This document shows, in pieces, positions 50,663 through 54,267 of a stretch of 54,267 bases of DNA. The stretch lies in NCBI RefSeq assembly GCF_013822795.1, contig NZ_PNLB01000027.1:1-54267 (forward strand), read 5' to 3'. The notes beneath the pieces are model-generated. The model was not told the DNA's origin and did not search any database. It saw only the letters and a list, made by a program, of their open reading frames with translations. A program made the position numbers and the translations under genes. How positions within the stretch are numbered: position 1 is the first letter of the stretch; every line of letters starts with the position of its first letter. Source of the stretch: Phenylobacterium sp. GTDB taxonomy: Bacteria; Pseudomonadota; Alphaproteobacteria; Caulobacterales; Caulobacteraceae.

Positions 50663-51550
50663 TCAGGCGTCCGGCCAGGGCCCGCCGAGCCGGCAGCGGA
50701 CTGTCCACCAGTCCGGGCGCAAGGCGGCCACGCGCGCGGCCAGGGCGTCGGCCTCGATGTCGCTGGCGCAGATGGCGAAGCAGGTCGCCCCCGATCCAGA
50801 CATGCGGGCGATCAGGGTCTCGCGCTCGTCGGCCAGCGTGGCGAGGACGTCGCCCACCTCCGGCGCCAGGCCGACGGCCGGGGCCTGCAGATCGTTGCGC
50901 ATCATGCCGAGCCAGGCGGCCAGCTCCTCGACGCTCTCGAAAGCCGCCGGCAGCGGCGGCGGCTCGACATCCCCGAAATCGCCGAGGGCGTCGAACGCCC
51001 GATAGACCGCCGGGGTCGAGACCTCGACCCGCGGATTGACCAGCACCGCCTCAAGCGTCGGCAACTGCGGGGCCGGCGAGAGCAGCTCTCCGCGTCCCTG
51101 CGCCAGCACCGGCCGCCCCCAGAGGCAAGCCGCGCCGTCGGCGCCCAACGCGGCGGCGATCGCCTCCAGATCCACGTCGTCGACCTGCACGCCGAGCGCG
51201 GAGCGCATCAGGCGCAGGGCCGCCCCCGCGTCGCTGGATCCGCCGCCGAGCCCAGCGGCGACCGGCAGGAGCTTTTCAAGCGAAAGCCCGACCAAGGGCT
51301 GGGGCCCACGGGCACGGGCCAGCAAGGCGCGGGCGGCGCGCAGGACCAGATTGTCCCCCTCGCCCGCCAGCATGCCGGCGAAGGGACCATGCACGCGCAC
51401 CGACAGGGCGTCGGCTTCGTGCAGCACCACCCGGTCGCCGACGTCGGCGAAGGCCATCAGGCTGCAGAGCGGATGATAGCCGTCGGCGCCCGGCGCGCCG
51501 ACGTGCAGGAACAGGTTGATCTTCGCCGGGGCGAAGGCGATCGGGCTCAT
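50663..51550 (-). CDS. ispE: 4-diphosphocytidyl-2-C-methyl-D-erythritol kinase
   Basis: A 295-residue GHMP kinase that phosphorylates CDP-methylerythritol in the non-mevalonate isoprenoid pathway. It has the substrate-binding start FAPAKINLFLHVGAPGADGYHPL, the ATP-binding LLPVAAGLGGGSSDAGAALRL and the C-terminal RMSGSGATCFAI. ATG 51550 matches the family start; the frame extends uselessly to 51712. It starts five bases after the upstream TPR gene's stop, and the pair is likely one operon. Confidence 0.95.
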   Translation of the reverse strand: MSPIAFAPAKINLFLHVGAPGADGYHPLCSLMAFADVGDRVVLHEADALSVRVHGPFAGMLAGEGDNLVLRAARALLARARGPQPLVGLSLEKLLPVAAGLGGGSSDAGAALRLMRSALGVQVDDVDLEAIAAALGADGAACLWGRPVLAQGRGELLSPAPQLPTLEAVLVNPRVEVSTPAVYRAFDALGDFGDVEPPPLPAAFESVEELAAWLGMMRNDLQAPAVGLAPEVGDVLATLADERETLIARMSGSGATCFAICASDIEADALAARVAALRPDWWTVRCRLGGPWPDA

Positions 51551-51555
51551 GGGCG

Positions 51556-53259
51556 CTATTTGCCGGCGACGCGCGGCGCGGCGGCGGGGCCCCTCGGGCC
51601 CTGACCGGATGCGAGCTTGGCCTCCACGTCCGCCTTGATCTTCGCGTCGGGATCCAGGGTCAGCACCCGCCGCCACTGGTACTCGGCCTCGATGCGGCGG
51701 CCGACCCGCCAATAGGCGTCGCCCAGGTGATTGTTGATCTCTGGATCGCCGGCTTCCAGCTCGACCGCCTGTTCCAGCAGGTCGACGGCCTTCTTGTAGT
51801 CGCCGAGCCGGTAGTGCGCCCAGCCGAGGGAATCGATCATCGCGCCCGACTGCGGGTTGGCGGCGACCGCCCGCTCGACCATGCCCAGCGCCTCGGCCAG
51901 GCGCTCGCCGCGGTCGATCCAGGTGTAGCCGAGATAGTTGAGCAGTTCGGGCTCGTCCGGCCGCAGTTCGAGGGCCGCCTTGAGGTCGCGTTCGCCTTCG
52001 GGCCAGTGGCCGGCCCGCTCGTAGGCGACGCCGCGCATGTAGAGGAGGCGCCAGTCCTGCGTGGCGCTGCGATCAATCAGCCCGCTCAGCACCTGGGCGG
52101 AGTCGTCATAACGCTCATTGGCGCGCAGCAAGTCGGCGTAGGTGAGCTTGGCCTCGGCGTCGCCGCTGTTGGCCGCCTCCTGGGCCATCTTCAGGGCGAC
52201 GTCGGACTGCTTGGCGTTCTGGTAGCTCCAGGCCAGCTTGCTGCGCGCGGCGCTGTACTCGCTCGAACCGGGCTTGGGCCTGGCGTAGGCCGCGCGGGCG
52301 CCGTCGACGTCGCCGGCCGCCTCCATGATGTCGCCAACCATCAGCCAGGCGGTGTCGCGGCCCGGATCGAGCCGCAGCGCCAAGCGCAGATAGGCCAGGC
52401 CGAGCTGTTCCTGCTTGGCGGCCAGCATGGTCGCGGCCGGGGCGACCAGCACCTGGGCCGCGCCCTGGCGCAGGTTCGGCGCAGCCGGAGCCGCCTTGCC
52501 GGCGGCCGCCCGAGCGCGGGCGGCGATCAGGTTCTCGTTGTTGGGTTGGAGGGCCAGCGAGCTGTCATAGAGCGCGACGGCGTCGGGTCGGCGATTGCGG
52601 CGCTCGAGGAAGGCGCCGTAGGCCTGGACCGCGATGTCCCCCGGAGCGTCGCCGCCGGTCAGGGCCTTGTAGTCGGTCTCGGCCTCGTCGTAGCGACGGG
52701 CCCGTTCGTAGAGCCAGGCTTGGCCGAGTTGGCCGAAATAGTCGACGACGCGGTCGCCGCGCATCTCCGGCCGCACGAGCGAACCTTCGGTGTCGCCGGC
52801 CATGGCCGCAGCCCACGGGGCGAGCAGCGCGGCCGCGCCGCGGTGCGGGAAGCCGATGGCGTCGCCAGACAGGGCGGCCTGCGCCTCCTTGCCTTTGCCT
52901 TGCGCCATCAACTCGACGGCGACGACCAGCTGGCCGAGCCGCTTGGTCGCTTCGGAGGCGTCGACGCCGTTGGGCGCGAGCACTGCGGCCTTGGGGATGT
53001 CGCCGGCCAGCACCGCGGCGGTGAAGGCGCGGTCGCGCAGCAGATCGCTGGTCCCGCCCTCAAGCTCAGCGCGCTCGAAATAGGCGGCCGCTTCGGCGCC
53101 GGCCCCGTCGTTGAGCGCCCCCTGCCCGGCCAGGAACGCGCCATAGGCCGAACCGCCCATGCCGTCGTTGGCCGGCGGCGTCCAGGCGACCTCCGCAGGC
53201 GCGGTGGCGCAGGCGGTGACAAGGAGCAGCGGAGCGAGGGCGACAAGCAGACGGCGCAT
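51556..53259 (-). CDS. TPR-repeat lipoprotein
   Basis: A 567-residue protein with a lipoprotein signal (LLVTAC, Cys about 17) and about ten tetratricopeptide repeats. The clearest near the C-terminus are LLYMRGVAYERAGHWPEGERDLKAALELRPDEPELLNYLGYTWIDRG, AMIDSLGWAHYRLGDYKKAVDLLEQAVELEAGDPEINNHLGDAYWRVGR and the one after. Such proteins scaffold envelope complexes; no partner is visible. ATG 53259 puts the lipobox at the right distance, whereas 53295 would not. It lies just before ispE. Confidence 0.88.
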   Translation of the reverse strand: MRRLLVALAPLLLVTACATAPAEVAWTPPANDGMGGSAYGAFLAGQGALNDGAGAEAAAYFERAELEGGTSDLLRDRAFTAAVLAGDIPKAAVLAPNGVDASEATKRLGQLVVAVELMAQGKGKEAQAALSGDAIGFPHRGAAALLAPWAAAMAGDTEGSLVRPEMRGDRVVDYFGQLGQAWLYERARRYDEAETDYKALTGGDAPGDIAVQAYGAFLERRNRRPDAVALYDSSLALQPNNENLIAARARAAAGKAAPAAPNLRQGAAQVLVAPAATMLAAKQEQLGLAYLRLALRLDPGRDTAWLMVGDIMEAAGDVDGARAAYARPKPGSSEYSAARSKLAWSYQNAKQSDVALKMAQEAANSGDAEAKLTYADLLRANERYDDSAQVLSGLIDRSATQDWRLLYMRGVAYERAGHWPEGERDLKAALELRPDEPELLNYLGYTWIDRGERLAEALGMVERAVAANPQSGAMIDSLGWAHYRLGDYKKAVDLLEQAVELEAGDPEINNHLGDAYWRVGRRIEAEYQWRRVLTLDPDAKIKADVEAKLASGQGPRGPAAAPRVAGK

Positions 53260-53327
53260 GCCTGCGAACCTCGGCGCTTTCGCAGACGAGTTCAAGGCGT
53301 GGTCGACGAACTGGGGTGAATTCGCGG

Positions 53328-53363
53328 GCCCAAAGAAAGAAGGGGGCCGCGAGGGCCCCCTTC
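53328..53363 (-). terminator. Rho-independent terminator after the ETF-QO gene
   Basis: On the minus strand GAAGGGGGCC pairs with GGCCCCCTTC around a five-base loop and is followed by TTTCTTT. It begins a few bases past the stop codon at 53368. Confidence 0.85.
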
Positions 53364-53367
53364 GGTC

Positions 53368-54267
53368 TTACATGTTCGGATAGTTGGGCCCATCGCCGCC
53401 CTGCGGCGTCGTCCAGGTGATGTTCTGCGACGGATCCTTGATGTCGCAGGTTTTACAGTGGACGCAGTTCTGGAAGTTGATCTGGAACTTCGGATTGTTC
53501 CCCGCCTCGTCGTACAGCACCTCGTAGACGCCGGCCGGGCAGAACAGGCGCGCCGGCTCGCCGAACCGCGGCAGGTTCACGTTCACCGGGATGCTCGGAT
53601 CGGTGAGCTTCAGGTGCGCGGGCTGGTTCTCGTCGTGGTTGGTCGAGGACAGGAACACCGACGACAGCTTGTCGAAGCTGAAGACGTTGTCCGGCTTCGG
53701 ATAGACGATCGGCTTGTAGTCCTTGGCTAGGCCGGTCGATTCCGCGTCGGTCTTGCCGTGCTTCACCGTGCCCCACGGCGACCAGCCGCCGAAGAGGTTG
53801 CCCATCATGGCGTCGAGACCGCCGAGCGGGATCCCCAGGATGGTGCCGTACTTCGACCACAGCGGCTTGAAGTTACGGACCGCCCACAGCTCCTTGTGGA
53901 CCCACGACTTCTTGTAGGCGTCCTCGTAGCCCGAGAGCTCGTCGCTGGAGCGACCGCCCTGGATGGCTTCGAAGGCGGCCTCGGCGGCCATCATGCCGCT
54001 CTTGACCGCGTTGTGGCTGCCCTTGATGCGCGGGACGTTGACCATGCCGGCCGAGCAGCCGAGCAGCACGCCGCCCGGGAAGTAGAGCTGCGGCAGCGAC
54101 TGCGAACCGCCCTCGGTGATGGCGCGGGCGCCGTAGGCGACGCGCTTGCCGCCTTCGAGGTAGCCGCGGATCGTCGGGTGGGTCTTGAAGCGCTGGAACT
54201 CGTCGAAGGGCGAGACCCACGGGTTCTTGTAGTTCAGGTGCACGACGAAGCCGATGGCCACGTAGTT
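53368..54267 (-). CDS. Electron transfer flavoprotein-ubiquinone oxidoreductase, C-terminal part (partial)
   Basis: The last 299 residues of ETF-QO; the gene continues beyond the window. The enzyme passes electrons from ETF (fatty-acid and amino-acid oxidation) to ubiquinone at the inner membrane. Visible parts are VAIGFVVHLNYKNPWVSPFDEFQRFKTHP, GARAITEGGSQSLPQLYFPGGVLLGCSAGMVNVPRIKGSHNAVKSGMMAAE (FAD and quinone domains) and the C-terminal 4Fe-4S ferredoxin domain with cysteines in RLFCPAGVYEV and NCVHCKTCDIKDPSQNITW. All four cluster cysteines are present. Confidence 0.95.
   Translation of the reverse strand, partial: NYVAIGFVVHLNYKNPWVSPFDEFQRFKTHPTIRGYLEGGKRVAYGARAITEGGSQSLPQLYFPGGVLLGCSAGMVNVPRIKGSHNAVKSGMMAAEAAFEAIQGGRSSDELSGYEDAYKKSWVHKELWAVRNFKPLWSKYGTILGIPLGGLDAMMGNLFGGWSPWGTVKHGKTDAESTGLAKDYKPIVYPKPDNVFSFDKLSSVFLSSTNHDENQPAHLKLTDPSIPVNVNLPRFGEPARLFCPAGVYEVLYDEAGNNPKFQINFQNCVHCKTCDIKDPSQNITWTTPQGGDGPNYPNM

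Overview
The window is about 54 kb of GC-rich chromosomal DNA from an alphaproteobacterium, most probably a member of the Caulobacteraceae (Caulobacter/Phenylobacterium type). This rests on gene content and on control sites typical of the class: a GTTC-N7-GTTC LexA box, a perfect Fur-type palindrome before a TonB-dependent receptor, a CtrA-like half-site, two TonB-dependent receptors, PEPxxW-CTERM and RTX/autotransporter-type surface proteins, a CYP153-like P450, and the glyQ-glyS-ppdK, glnK-amtB and TPR-ispE arrangements. The genus is an inference. No tRNA, rRNA, CRISPR array, IS element or prophage was found.

Layout. 1-3.6 kb: a tandem pair of small proteins (one cut by the window edge, one frameshifted), a VOC protein, a possible broken small membrane protein, a DHFR-like reductase and an arylsulfatase. 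3.7-7.0 kb: a Fur-boxed siderophore receptor divergent from an unrecognised secreted protein. 7.1-10.2 kb: a 1045-residue secreted protein joining five 86-residue autotransporter-type repeats to an RTX calcium-binding tail. 10.2-13.9 kb: nicotinamidase, an MpaB-like oxygenase, a sterol-desaturase-like hydroxylase coupled to a small membrane protein, and DedA. 14.0-14.8 kb: an orphan terminase-small-subunit-like DNA-binding protein behind a perfect LexA box. 15-24 kb: small proteins, an OMP, a FabH-like synthase, an M48 protease, an M49-like peptidase/MscS channel/DUF488 operon, a double palindromic repeat, GNAT, cupin.

24-29 kb: an AraC regulator divergent from a DUF3302-HlyD-NodT efflux operon that lacks any transporter, then an orphan HisKA_2 kinase. 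29-33 kb: a Tat-exported M20-like hydrolase with altered metal ligands followed by a TonB-dependent receptor. 33.5-36.1 kb: a CYP153-like P450 divergent from a VOC protein and a TetR regulator, with a perfect 16-bp palindrome in the promoter gap. 36-41.8 kb: Nudix, YghU-type GST, a DsbA-like lipoprotein with CPYS instead of CPYC, a CAP-domain protein, a PEP-CTERM protein with a 71-residue Gly-Pro tract and a POTRA-less Omp85 barrel. 41.9-54.3 kb: mostly housekeeping: ppdK, glyS, glyQ, glnK-amtB with an NtrC-like site, ispE, a TPR lipoprotein and the 3' part of ETF-ubiquinone oxidoreductase.

The strongest candidates for something new are the LexA-controlled orphan TerS-like protein, the AraC-controlled DUF3302/HlyD/NodT export system and the M20-like/TonB-receptor pair. 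All three are inferred from motifs and gene order alone, because no database search could be run.
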